Source: Leucocoprinus leucothites
Taxonomy: Eukaryota > Basidiomycota > Agaricomycetes > Agaricales > Agaricaceae
Assembly (NCBI GenBank): GCA_013368445.1
Contig: JAACJO010000002.1
Location: 124,001 to 188,000 of the forward strand
Length of the DNA: 64,000 nt
Reading direction: 5' to 3'
Part shown: in pieces, positions 43,567 through 54,378 of the stretch
Layout of the letters: each line of letters starts with the position of its first letter
How positions within the stretch are numbered: the first letter of the stretch is position 1
Notes under the pieces: model-generated
What the model was told of the DNA's origin: nothing
Database searches by the model: none
The model's input: the letters and a program-made list of their open reading frames with translations, nothing else
Position numbers and translations under genes: made by a program

Positions 43567-44758
43567 ATGATGTTTTCGGAGTCTTCCAACTTCACAATAA
43601 CCCATAGCTCCCTGTCAGTCAATCAGATCAATGGCGGTCAGACCGTAGGTGCGCTCATCTTCCTGCCAGGCGAAGCTGTGGTCTTTCATATCCATCTGTT
43701 TATTTCTAGGTATCGAGAGTTTATACCAAGAAACAACCCACGAAGCCGCATTTGATTCCGACGCTCGCGACCCACCGCCCCGATGTTTTCCTGGAACCCG
43801 GGGAAAAGAGGTTCGGAAGGTTGTTTCTTGGGCATCGCAATCGGGTGATCAGCCTTTGCTTTGGGTCAAAGGCGAGGGCGGAGCAGGAAAGTCAGCACTT
43901 GCTCAAACATGTGTTGAGGAGCTCGAGAACATGGGCATGCCATTTGCAGCATTTTTCTTTTCTCAGGCCCGCGGGTGGAATAACCACCGAAGGTTAATCT
44001 TGACCATTGCCTATCAACTCTCTACTCAACTTCCAGAGTACCGGACCCTCCTTGATGCAAAGATTCGTCAAGATAGATCGCTTCTATATCATAAGAGGAT
44101 GGCCTCACAGTTCAAAGAGTTAATCCTCGACCCGTTCGGGGAGCTCGAGAGGACTGGAATAAATACAAGGAGACGTATTCCGATATTCGTGGACGCGCTG
44201 GACGAGTGTGACACAATTGCTGCACAATACGAGATCGTTCAGCTTGTCGCTTCAGCGGCGGAGAAGCTGCCTCATGCCTTCTGTTGGGCTTTTTTCAGCC
44301 GTCCGGAAATGCACCTCGAGGAGGTGTTTTCCCACCGGTATCTCAATCCCCGATATCTCCAGACTATAATTCTCCCGAGACTCCAGATTACAAATAACAT
44401 CGCGCAGGGAGAAATGCTGCCGCTTCACTTAGCCAGAGGCCAACGTATTCCATTCAGGATAAATCCGACAGATACACCGACAAGCATAGCAACGGGCTTA
44501 TACCTGGCCTCGGTAACGTCAATAGCTGAATCGGATGGCGTTGATAGGAACGTATACTCCCCGCGACCCAACCCCATGGATAACCATCGCCTGAAAGACC
44601 ACTTCGTGGACCTCCCCGCGCACCTCGACTCTGGGGATAAAATGCAGGGGAGAGTGATTAAAGTTTTCGGCGTAAGACAAATGGCATGCAACCCAGCATG
44701 GGGCATGGTCGTCTTCGCCTCCTTTCTCGCCTTTTGTGCTTGGTATGCACTCAGATAA
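43567..44758 (+). CDS. Short NACHT NTPase (fungal NLR-like) with C-terminal membrane anchor
   Basis: Exons 43567-43648 and 43710-44758; 376 aa. The first exon gives MMFSESSNFTITHSSLSVNQ then INGGQTV, the usual N-terminal motif of Agaricomycete NACHT proteins, and joins in phase to GIESLYQETTHEAAFDSDAR then PPPRCFPGTR. Walker A is G82-EGGAGK-S89; the FFFSQARG..NNHRRLILTIAYQL region follows; Walker B with the NACHT acidic patch is IFVDALDECD (about 186-195); FFSRPEMHLEEVF is the sensor-like segment. STAND NTPases oligomerise on ligand binding and act in non-self recognition and cell death. Here the usual winged-helix and ANK/WD/TPR repeats are absent; instead about 130 unrelated residues end in a helix (GMVVFASFLAFCAWYAL), suggesting a tail-anchored product or a 3' truncation that captured a new end. 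Confidence 0.85.
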
Positions 44759-45139
44759 TATCCACGCATCGCCTCCAAATCGCAATATGCGGGCCTCGGA
44801 ACAGAGCAAATCAGATCGCACCCACAGCGACCGGGCTATCCATCTACCATGGGACTCGAGCATCCCTCGCCCTTCTAGCCTTTCATCCGCCAATCTCCAA
44901 GCTAGTTCCCAGACAGTACAGAGTCATACAATTGTGCCGCGTACGCTCCGGAAACAAGATCCCATACATCTGCTTGGGCAGGCGCTCCTTCCTCAGGGCT
45001 TCTTCATGCCTCTCCCACAACCCTTTCTTCCGCGAAAGCGTGTATTCTATGCAGAGCAGAACAGAGATGACCACACGATATTGTCGCCGCAGCCGAGTAG
45101 GGGTCGGGGAGAGTGACGTATGGTCTACATCACAGTAAT
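44759..45139. other. Intergenic, no gene seen
   Basis: 3' flank of the NACHT gene. Two overlapping plus-strand frames (44686-45138 and 44736-45116) show no family resemblance. No NACHT repeat domain is found downstream in any frame. Confidence 0.45.
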
Positions 45140-45475
45140 AGACTCTCGTAAATAGGAGGGCTTTGAGATCAACGCGCGTCGCGCCGGATCCGACTGGATA
45201 CGTTCCCGGTATGTAATAGGGGAGTGCCCCAAGAACGGTCACGTTTAATAGCTCAACAACGAAGGATATCTCTGCCGGAAAACGTTCTCAAGAAAACCGT
45301 CGACTGAGCCGTACACGCACGCAGCAAAGGAGGTCATTTACGAAGACAAAGGTGTGGCGGAGAAAGAGGGTGGGGAAGAGTTTGTCGACTTGGGGGAGTG
45401 GGGGAGTGTCTGGGAGACGAAGCTGGTGCCTTTCGCCTCTCGATAGCGCGGATCAATTGTGAAAGTGTGAATTGC
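45140..45475 (-). pseudogene. Family II 7TM remnant, copy IV, displaced from the array
   Basis: Matches 29640-29975 of family II copy 4 in order (ggatacgttcccggtatg near 45197, aacgaaggatatctctgccg near 45257, gtggggaagagtttg near 45370, ggatcaattgtgaaagtgtga near 45450). Several small deletions and frame changes break it. About 4 kb of other DNA (SINE-like elements, NACHT gene) separates it from remnant III; it was probably part of the same array before those insertions. Confidence 0.85.
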
Positions 45476-45569
45476 TGGGTTGATTACTTGTAGATAGTAG
45501 AGCAGGACAAGAAAGACCGAGAGTCCGGTTGATCACAGTTGTGACTTCGCCAAGAGCGAAGGTACATAG

Positions 45570-45599
45570 CACGTGCGGTAAAAACAAGTTGGACACGTG
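45570..45599. promoter_or_regulatory. Paired CACGTG boxes, array copy IV
   Basis: CACGTG at 45570-45575 and 45594-45599, starts 24 bases apart, both boxes perfect. It is preceded by cacagttgtgacttcgccaa, matching cacagttcacttcgccaaga of copy I, and followed by the shared ccttgcctgtttatt stretch near 45724. Confidence 0.5.
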
Positions 45600-45829
45600 T
45601 ACGTACTAACACTATAAAGTAGACGGGCGCCAAGCTACTTGCAACCGACCAGGTTCCGACTTGCCCAGTGTCCGTGGCAAGGTAACCCCAGCGCACAACT
45701 GAGAAATCGAGTTTTCAAACTCTCCTTGCCTGTTTATTATTCATCTTTGTTTGCTTTCGTGTTCATCACAAAGGTGTTACTCACTTTCCAATGTTACACT
45801 TCCGGATACGTTCATTTGGGCGTTACTCC

Positions 45830-46859
45830 GATCGCTAAGCTTATCTTGCCTAAGGAGTTATTATTGAAGCGCTGGGAATATGGAAACGACTTCAAGGTAC
45901 TTTTGCTACACAAATCTTGATACTAATTGCCGGCCTACAACTCACACAAGGAGAACAAGGAGTTAGGCTGGTCCTTCAAGGCCCTGGGTCTGTGGCGCTG
46001 TGCAAGCTGATAGACGCTATTCCCTAGCGACAGGCTACATCCTCATTTTTTTCATCATATGGTTCCTCGACATACTTACAGTCGGCCCAGACAGTGACGC
46101 ACGAGTAGTTCCTTCGAGATTCTCCCAAATGGGGGAATTTCCTATCAATACGCTCTATTTGCTTAACTATACAGAGAAGTATTTATGGATTCGTGGAAAC
46201 CCTATCGCGAATGTCGCTAATTTTATTTATTTAGACTTCAACGTAACCCATGCATATTCTGTTGATGCATTCACTAACTTAACGGAAGCTCAACACACCT
46301 CTACCACCTGCACCCCGTCCCTGTGTGGGATGCTTAAACAATAGAACTGCTGTCACAGGTTCATGGCATCTTTATATGGTCAATGTCCATACGCCGCATC
46401 TCACAGACAAACAGGGCTATCTATAAGGCACCCGACTGAGCGTAGGTAAGCAAAATGGAAAGACTGACTAACTGGCGTTTTGTTGATCCGCTTGGACCAT
46501 CGGACATTTTCAAACATCGGCGAGGCCCAGTGGCAGGATGAGCGCACGACAGAGGCTATGCATGTTTCACTCCTTTCTTAATATGTAACGACTGGACTCG
46601 AATACGAACCTGACGAGACTAGATTCGGTCTTCAAATTTCACCAAGAACTTCAAAGCCACATACTTGACTATGCGAAGGGCACGATTTCCATTTGACACA
46701 ATAATAGGATTCCACGGCTCGAAAAAGCGTCTTCCGATGACACTGTCACGCCGACTCTGTGGTCCATGTGTGAGTGATATAAAGCCAACAACACGAGGGA
46801 CCGTCGCCTCCATACTTACTTCTTTCTTCACACCACCTCACCAGCCCGCCCCTCACTCG
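45830..46859 (+). other. Mostly intergenic, with one weak coding-like frame
   Basis: The plus-strand frame 46000-46344 (114 aa) has a hydrophobic segment near its start (GYILIFFIIWFLDILTVG) followed by a polar, N-glycosylation-containing part (YLLNYTEKYLWIRG, DFNVTHAYS, TNLTEAQ) and two late Cys. It reads like one exon of a type II or secreted protein, but no flanking exon was found. It could be a gene remnant. The rest shows nothing. Confidence 0.3.
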
Positions 46860-48279
46860 ATGTCTTCAGCGTCGACAAGGTCGCCCATCCTCGGCCATGA
46901 ACTTCATCATCGTTCAGTCCCTCCTCAAATACCACACTCTGACCAGCATGAGTGTTCCTACTGTGACTACAAATATTGCGTTCCATGCAGTTACCGATCC
47001 AAGTACGGGAGCTCGAATTACGAACTCAATAGCGAGGCAACGTCTTCTAAGAAGCGTTTATACCCAGAAGCCACAGAGCACTCTTATTCCTCCCCGAAGG
47101 TATTCAGGTACGTATCACAATCCATGCTGCCCATGGGAAACATTTCATAATACCTATCATATGGACTCCAGAAATACCCATCCACCTACTTCCGCCATTC
47201 GAAATACCCTCATTGAACCAGCCACCCACAAAAGGCGCGGGAAAGAGCGGCGGGTGGATTCAACTCCACCTTCCGCACCATACCCGCAACGTTCCCCCCG
47301 TCGCGAAAACAGCCGCGTGAATGATGAGGATATTCGCCGTCAGGACACGCGCTTTGCTTCGCCGGAGTCGTCATTTGCCCTCAGGCGACCGGTGACTCCA
47401 GAGTATGTTGAGTCATCTCTGCGTGCAGTGGGATTAGCCCACCACGGAACGGTCACATCCACGCCACATTATTCCACCTCAGTCCGCGAGACGTCGGGGC
47501 GGTCCAGTGCCGTGACCATAGACAATTTGCGGTCACCCCACCAAACAACAAAACGACGACCCCTATCTCTCGCTTTTCTCGTCGCCACGGATTCTGCACC
47601 TGTACCCTCTTCCCCTCCGCTTGGTGATGACGACCCGATCCTGCCTCCTCTACATCGACTCAAACGGAAGCTATCCCAAATGCAGGATGCTACCTCGGAA
47701 CGCTCTAACCCGCCCCTCAAGCCCGCAGCCGCAGTACGTCCACAGAAATCGCATTCTGACGTTGCTCGACAGCCTGTATCGTCAACGGGGGTACCGGATT
47801 CAATGCCGCCTGCGGTGACATATGAGGAAGATGGGGAATCCCCAGAAAAGAAATTCAAGAAAAACATCATGGATTGGCGAGTGCGCAAGCAGGCACTTGA
47901 AACGGACGACCTCCTGTCGGCTGTTGAGGCAAAGCAGGTCTTTTGTAAAATTTGCTGCAAATGGATCAAGCTCGACGCCCGCAACGATTACTATCCCGGA
48001 TTATGGATTAAACACCGTAAAACGATGCACGAGAAACCTCCGGCTGAGGCCGAGGCCGTTGAGAATTCTGAGGTTAGGAGGCGACGTGGTTGGACGCACG
48101 AGGAGCTATCCCCTGGGGATGAAGAACCACCAGTTAGGAAAAGGAGGACAGTTGGGAACCATCGCTCTCACCGCCAAGGGCAGTCTCAAGGCAATGCGAG
48201 GACTCCACCAATTCTGAACACGCGGCCCGCTCGCTCTTCCTCGCGCATCACTCGTACCTCTTCTGGGTTTTCAAATTAA
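46860..48279 (+). CDS. Putative nuclear protein with two zinc-binding motifs
   Basis: Exons 46860-47107 and 47172-48279, joined in phase 2 by a 64 nt intron; 451 aa. The N-terminal part has a C-x2-C-x4-C-x2-C knuckle (C32, C35, C40, C43: CSYCDYKYCVPC). The long middle (about 85-310) is Ser/Pro/Arg/Thr-rich and disordered. Residues 341-369 form C-x2-C-x19-H-x4-H (FCKICCKWIKLDARNDYYPG then LWIKHRKTMH), a zinc-finger variant with the K-W-I-K-L-D core that recurs in uncharacterised basidiomycete proteins. The end is basic (EVRRRRGW, VRKRRTVGNHRSHRQ), a likely nuclear localisation signal. Probably DNA- or chromatin-associated; no target known. The frame is open before ATG 46860, which is chosen because the upstream codons show no pattern and the C/T-rich leader precedes it. 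Confidence 0.78.
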
Positions 48280-50554
48280 TGGTGAGGAGTTGTGTTTGCA
48301 GCTCACATCTCATTAACGCGGGTTCATTTATAGGTTACCTCTAGTTGCGTAATGCTATAATTTAACTCGCTTCATGTTCTTGGAGGACCACGCTGGATGA
48401 AGACGTAGACCCCACCGTTATTTCATCTCATATAATATGAGAGTGTTTCGTGATATATATGACTGAACCCTACTTATCAGCGCGTATCGTAATTCTATTG
48501 TACAGATGTCGGGATATGTATTTTTATATATGGAATATAACTGCATATGTATTGAATGACGAATGTGGTGATGGTACATTCGACCAATCGAGGTATAGTC
48601 TTGTTAGACCACGAGGCAACCAAGCCCCCTTAAATGAGTTTGGTTCAGGTGTAATGAAGAAGTGAGGCTAAAGGGAGGTGAAGAACCAACGAGCAGCGTC
48701 ATCGTTTTGAATATACCTAAGTCGCCTGGAACACAGCAGGGCTTGGACAGGGCTGAAGATAGAACCACCGCACATATGGATCAGTTGTCATCGCGATGAT
48801 AATGTCACGAGGTTCAGCGAGACTGAAGATGCAAAACTTCTAACCACTAGAATTTTTCAGGTCAGTATGCGTTCAATGGACATGTCTGTCCAGCACCACA
48901 AGCGTTCGTATACGTGGAGTGGCCTAGCGGGCTGAAGAGGTTGTCGGATAGGGAGTGGGAATCATTTGGGATCTTGGATTGGAACGAAATGGTGGAACAT
49001 GGAAAGATTGTTAGTTCCCACCTCACAAGCATAAACCCTCGGACTGGTGATACCAGATACCAATCTATCTATTAATATGCTAAAAGTATGATGAGCTTAT
49101 CATCACGCGTCATTGAAGAACCATAGTCTCATTTACCATCGCAAATAGTATACTATTTCAAGATCGCTAGAGCCACTAGAAGACTCGCGAAACACGCACA
49201 GACTGTAAGGTGGTATTACAAATGTCTTGAGCGTCTTGGAAGGAACTGTCCAGGTAACTGTTATTTATCTCCATTATCTACACTGCCACTCCACCAGGAC
49301 TGACCGGGAGACCACCAGTCCAGCATGCATTAAAACGGTCCTCCGGGTCTTTGCGGTTATGCCTTGATTTACGCCAAGGTCTGTCTTCTCGAATGAACCA
49401 GATCGTTGGATCCAGAGCATACTGTGGAGCGCTTTTTGTATATCCGTAAATCCCATACTTCATCGCGAGATACACTGGAAATTACCGCGTTCTTGAGCTG
49501 GGACTTCGATTTTCTTCTGAACGTAGGTCTTAAAAGAAGCCAGCTATGACCTCGAGAGATGATTCATACGTTTCGTGTTTGAAATCATAGTAAGCCTCTT
49601 ACCCTAAAAGGTGGAGACCAACTATGAGACAACAGAGTACAGCTTCGGGAAAACTCGAGGGACGTTTGCACTTATGATTGGGTTTCCGTTTAATTTCCGT
49701 TCAACAGAAGAGGGGAAAATTAGGCGCAAGACAATAAAAGTGAGCCCCTCTTGAAACTGATGCGGGTGAAGTTGTTTCGGATTATGCTTTTTGACGCCGT
49801 GATAATCAAGCAGTGGACGAGGTACAAGGAACGAGGAACAACCAGCTAAACCTTACGTCCCGAGAGGCCAAGGCCAAGAGAAGACGCAATCTAGGTCGGG
49901 AGCTATAAGAAGTTCCTTTCCTTGTTATATGAGAGATGAGATATATTTAGCTCGCGAGGAAGCCATCAGCCTAGAAAACCATTGGAGGGGCGGTCATATT
50001 TTTACAGGCTCCTGTACACGAAGCAAACGTCAGCCCTCAGAGTAATCGTTCTTCTATGCAATCCAATCTTGGTGATATCTTGGAGCTTGTTGTCCTTTCC
50101 TTGTCTACCAAGGGATCGGATAATCACGGAGGAGCTATGGGGATAGAGCAAAGTCCAGAATAGCTGAGGCCGGACTCGGAGACATGAGGAAGAAAACAAG
50201 CATCGGAACAAGCGTTATGGTCACATTCTCCCGAGGTGAGGTAAGAGCAGGTAAGCCCGTTCTAGGCCTGGATACGGTGGTTAGAGGCCAGGTACCGCAT
50301 GATTGTCGCTGTGATACGCGGGCAGAAAAGGTCCCAGCCGCACAAAGCCCAGCGCCGGGTCGGGAAAGTCCGCGTTACTAATATAATCAATCTGAGGGCC
50401 GAGCCCAGGTCTGTACTCATCCGCATCTTTTAGCCGACATGCACGAAAGTTCAACTCGTACGACGGGTTACCTGCTATTTGTTCTTCCTAACCGAGTCGT
50501 GCAGACGTATAAAGTCTCGATTCTAATCACCGGAATTTTTTCTCCACTTCCAAC
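48280..50554. other. Long intergenic region with two isolated coding-like stretches
   Basis: Plus strand 48861-49075, after a tttttcag acceptor-like site, is open for about 70 codons (QYAFNGHVCPAPQAFVYVEW onward, ending TRYQSIY-stop). Minus strand 49463-49278 encodes MKYGIYGYTKSAPQYALDPT onward. Neither has partners or a family I recognise; both may be fragments of lost genes. CpG-rich promoter DNA of protoglobin copy 2 begins around 50440. Confidence 0.3.
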
Positions 50555-51429
50555 ATGCGGGATATCACTCCAGAGTCTTTGGAATCTCTTCCTTCGCGGG
50601 TGGCCTATACCCGTGATTTCATGAACTTCACTGAAGAGGATGCGGAAGCTCTGCATGCAGCCAAGCCCTATCTAGCACCCCTCGTCCCTTCTGTCGTCGA
50701 TTCTGTATATGTGAAATTATTCGAATATACCATCACGGCACAATCCTTTGTCCCTCGCCAGACTGGCTATAGTGGGGATGCACCAACCTCACTCAAAGAT
50801 CTCAGTCTTGATCATCCACAGATTAAGTTCCGCAAGGACTTCTTGGCGGGATATATCGTTAAATTGGTTACCATGGACTACTCAAATATCAAGTCCTGGG
50901 AATACCTCGACAAAGTGGGCAGAATGCACACGGGGGTTGAGGAATCTGGTTTCAAACATCGATCCAAGAAACCTGGTCTCCGTGTCGAGTATATTCATTG
51001 CGCTCTTCTTCTGGGTTCGTATTCATTTCTTTTATTCATGGGTAAACACGCAAGTTGATACGGACAAATAGGCTTTGTCGAGGATATTTTTGTTTCTGCG
51101 GTTATGGAACACCCTGAGATCGACCAGAGCACCAAGCTTGCTGTAGTGAGGGCCGTGAATAAGGTGAGTGACGAGTGTGATGGTGCTGTGTTCCTGACGG
51201 ATGATCCTGAACCGATACCATTACTAGATCCTCTGGCTCCAGAATGGTGTGTATTACTATCCTCACCTGGTTTTATTGATGTTTATGTTCGATGACCAAC
51301 CCAGACCTTTTTGCTCGTCACTACATAAAAGAAAACGAGCAGACAGGTAGATCTACTAAATGGAGCGAACATGTGCTACCATTTATCGCGGGTGCCGCTG
51401 CAGTTGCTGCTTTCCGGTTTATTCGTTAA
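50555..51429 (+). CDS. Protoglobin-domain protein with C-terminal membrane tail, copy 2
   Basis: Exons 50555-51014, 51072-51163, 51228-51246 and 51305-51429; 231 aa. Exons 1 to 3 have the same lengths as in copy 1 (460, 92 and 19 nt); the 19 nt exon encodes ILWLQN and splits the Asp codon of WLQN-D-LFARHY. The globin core contains HAAKPYLAPLVPSVVDSVY, LDHPQIKFRKDFL, VGRMHTG (His125, proximal heme ligand in the protoglobin fold) and KPGLRVEYIHCALLLG. Unlike copy 1 it continues with a polar linker and ends in a hydrophobic stretch (VLPFIAGAAAVAAFRFIR), a probable tail anchor with the globin in the cytosol. Known role of the family: gas binding at heme, sensing or redox chemistry; fungal partners unknown. 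Intron 1 here (57 nt) contains an in-frame stop, unlike copy 1. Confidence 0.92.
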
Positions 51430-52344
51430 TTTGAAATTCACAGAATGATATTCCACCACTCATTCTATTCTCTGGCGTTCTGAGCATCGACACGCACACT
51501 TGCCTTCCTGCTCATATTGGCAGTGATTTCGCTAACGAAATCATATCATTAAGGGGGTTCAATCGGGGCTCAAGAGGAAAACGACTTTCTTCAGTTCAGA
51601 CTGTACAAGCTCTGTCGGAGTGCTGATCGACATATCGGCAACTCCGCAGGGACCAAGCGACCCGCTGAAACACATCAGACCTCTGAGAGATATAGCATCC
51701 CACGAAGTGGCGACGTGTTCCCTTGACATTGGTAGTCCATGGTTGTATTTCATGTCGTCTCTGGGAGTGGTCTTCCACCTAGTACGTTCGGTGAGGATAT
51801 CAATGAGTCGAGCAATTGTATATGTAATTCAATGACCCAGCTGCCGGGATTGTAGATGTGTATTCAGGCCGCCCCTGCCCATGCTTCTAATGATGTCGGA
51901 GTAGAGAGGATATTGTTTAATGTCAAATGCTGCCACTTCTTCACCGCGTGTTTCACACACTTGGCGCAATTCAGTGCTATAGTTTGGAAACTTTGGCCCA
52001 AGGACAAAAGAGCTCTGTCACCGCAGGTGCTTAGCTGCAGACGCACCCCCGACGCAGCGCTTTGAACTGACTTTCGAAGCAAAATCTGTCGGATTACATT
52101 GGCTAAGCCTTTTAGGTCATAGCTGACGTGAACGGAGAAAGTTATCCACCCCCTTATCCGGGGAATTACTAAAAATAGCTAGTTTTAGCTTATGCGACAA
52201 TTGAACAAAATAGTATTTGAGGCAAGCTGGCAACTATCCTTTGACCACCTCATCTTCCTGCATCATCTCCTTAACGCTGCATAGTTGCAGTAGCCGCTCT
52301 ATCTAGCGCTTACTTGGGCAACTGGGCGACACATCGAGCCTGAA
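51430..52344. other. Intergenic, no firm gene
   Basis: A plus-strand frame at about 51597-51835 (SSVGVLIDISATPQGPSDPL onward) looks slightly coding but has no partner exon. Promoter of the F-box gene lies at the right end. Confidence 0.35.
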
Positions 52345-54378
52345 ATGGATTTTGTCCAGGGTCGGAATCAATCAGGGTATCATGGGAAACTTGGTTCATC
52401 AGAGGGTGCAGGGACCAGCCGCCTTGGAGCCAATGTTCCTCCAGAGTTGTGGTTATCCATCTTTCCATATCTCGACGACAAGGACTTGCGAGCAGTCACT
52501 CGGACCTGTTCGGACTTCCGATTACTCGCCCAGCCCCTCCTATTCCGTGTTCTCGATGTTTCTCCATTCTTCCTCGCCTACAATAGCGACCGAATCATAT
52601 ACCGTCCTCGCCAATACCTTCAGGCCACGCTTGATCGCTTAAATTTCTACAAATCACCTCGCATTGCACCAGCAGTGAAAGGGCTATGGGTCTCACCATA
52701 CGCGCGCAGTGGATTCCCTGCTCGCCACCTAGCGGATGACCTCAATCCCACGCTCGTCATTTCAGCCATTATTGATGCCCTTCCCACCTTCCCAAACCTC
52801 CGTAGCCTGACGTGGCATTGTATCGATATCCATCCTTCATGGTGGGCTTCTATCCAAAGGCAGCCTAGCCTGACCAAACTATGGATCAACTCTTCCTCTA
52901 TCTTACCCCCGTCATCCACCGACGAACCCCTCTCGGCTAATTCACTGAAGGTTACACACCTCGATTTGGATCATTATGCCTGGGAAGGGCAGACAACAAA
53001 CCTTGTGTCTGTGCATGAGGAACGCTTGAAAGGTGTTGACCCATTGCTGCTATCCATGACTGTCAACTCCGAATACATCCGCTCAGTGTCGGTTCCCCGC
53101 TATGACACAGCACTCCGCCTTTTCTCCGTCCTGAGAAAGCTAGGATCTGACATTCGTTGTACGCTATCCAGCCTCACCCTACCTTACTCAAGTACGATTT
53201 CAGAGGATTTTGTTCCATCACTCATCGCGTCGCCGTCGCTCAAGGAGCTGCACTTGCTGGCCCCGCAAGAGGATGGTGATACGCACATTGAGCTGAAAGA
53301 CTCATTACCTCCTACTTCCCTCCCCCTCCTCGAGACTTATCAAGGACCTTACCACCTTCTCCCCATATTTTCCAATGTTCGTCATTCGGAACCCCGACCC
53401 CTACGCTTTGTTGAGCTTTGGGGCCTTGATGAACCTTCTTCGATGACGGTTTGTGACCCATATCAACTGGAGGTTATTCTCGAAGAGCTCTCGCTCTGTG
53501 AAGTGGTGTTGAAGTCCCTCGAAGACCTGAGCGTTATCGTGACCCACATCACCATGGAGCTAGCGATTGTTGTCAGTCGTTTCCCTAACCTCAAGGCGAT
53601 CTTCCTCGAATCTCAAGACAGCTTAATACCCAGTCGCCGTCCTCTTCAGGTGCATACGGGAACGGAGCTTTTACCAGAGTCGCCTGTTTCGGTGCGTGGG
53701 CGATCTTTCCCTCCTCACTATCTGTGTTTCTGATAGTCATCTCAGATGCTTTATACGCTTTTACAATCACATACGTTCCCCTCCTCACTCCACCGCCTAA
53801 ATTTGATCACGCACTTCAAGAATAAACCTGATGTTGATCCAACAGCACAGTGTGTCAACGCAGCCAAGTTCCTAGAGGGCCTTGGGAAATCAAATCCTCA
53901 CCTGGAAACGATCGACATCAGATACGGCACGTATTGGACGGGAGTAATTGACATCAGTTGGAATCGGCACGCACCCGACATAGAATTACAAAACGAAGAC
54001 TCACAACAGACTTTGAATATAAAGGTCGAAGCTGCTCCAAGCGCTGTTCGTCTTTCGGAAACCACTCCATTGCGCCCCACAGCACTGTCGAGGTCCAATT
54101 CGGATTCGTCTATCTCCTCACAAGCCGCGGTGGAGAAATTCTTTTCTCTACCTTCTAGGCCCAAGTCTACCACTGCCATCCATCTTCAGCTCGGGAATAT
54201 GACCTTCACCGAACAGCGACGTGCGGTCGTACTTCCCGACAGGTTATTACCATTGCCACCTTCTGAGGTTGACACTTCGCGGTTGGGTTGGTTAGCGGGG
54301 GGTGTAAGTCGAGTTTGGTATCTGGTTGAAAGGATCGGAAAGATGATTGGAGAGGGCGTTGGGATTGCGCGTAATTGA
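52345..54378 (+). CDS. F-box/LRR-like protein
   Basis: Exons 52345-53649 and 53737-54378 with an 87 nt intron; 648 aa. The F-box lies at about 29-72 (ANVPPELWLSIFPYLDDKDL, RAVTRTCSDFRLLAQPLLF). LRR-like strands follow: FPNLRSLTWHCIDI, LTKLWINSS, KVTHLDLDHYAW, LSSLTLPYSST, LKELHLLAPQ, LEDLSVIV, FPNLKAIFLES. After the intron, HLETIDIRYGTYW is another strand, then a Ser-rich linker (SRSNSDSSISS) and a Trp-containing C-terminus (WLAGGVSRVWYLVERIG). Presumed SCF substrate adaptor binding Skp1 through the F-box; substrate unknown. The intron is somewhat longer than most here and starts at gtgcat; skipping it would end the protein at a TGA within the intron. No paralogue in the window. Confidence 0.87.

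Noticed and set aside
43567..44758. Idea that the NACHT gene extends into repeats downstream
   Set aside because: No WD, ankyrin or TPR pattern is present in any frame between 44.76 and 46.8 kb.
47469..47984. 171 aa minus-strand frame
   Set aside because: Antisense to the disordered Ser/Pro part of the zinc-finger gene, whose spliced model explains the region.
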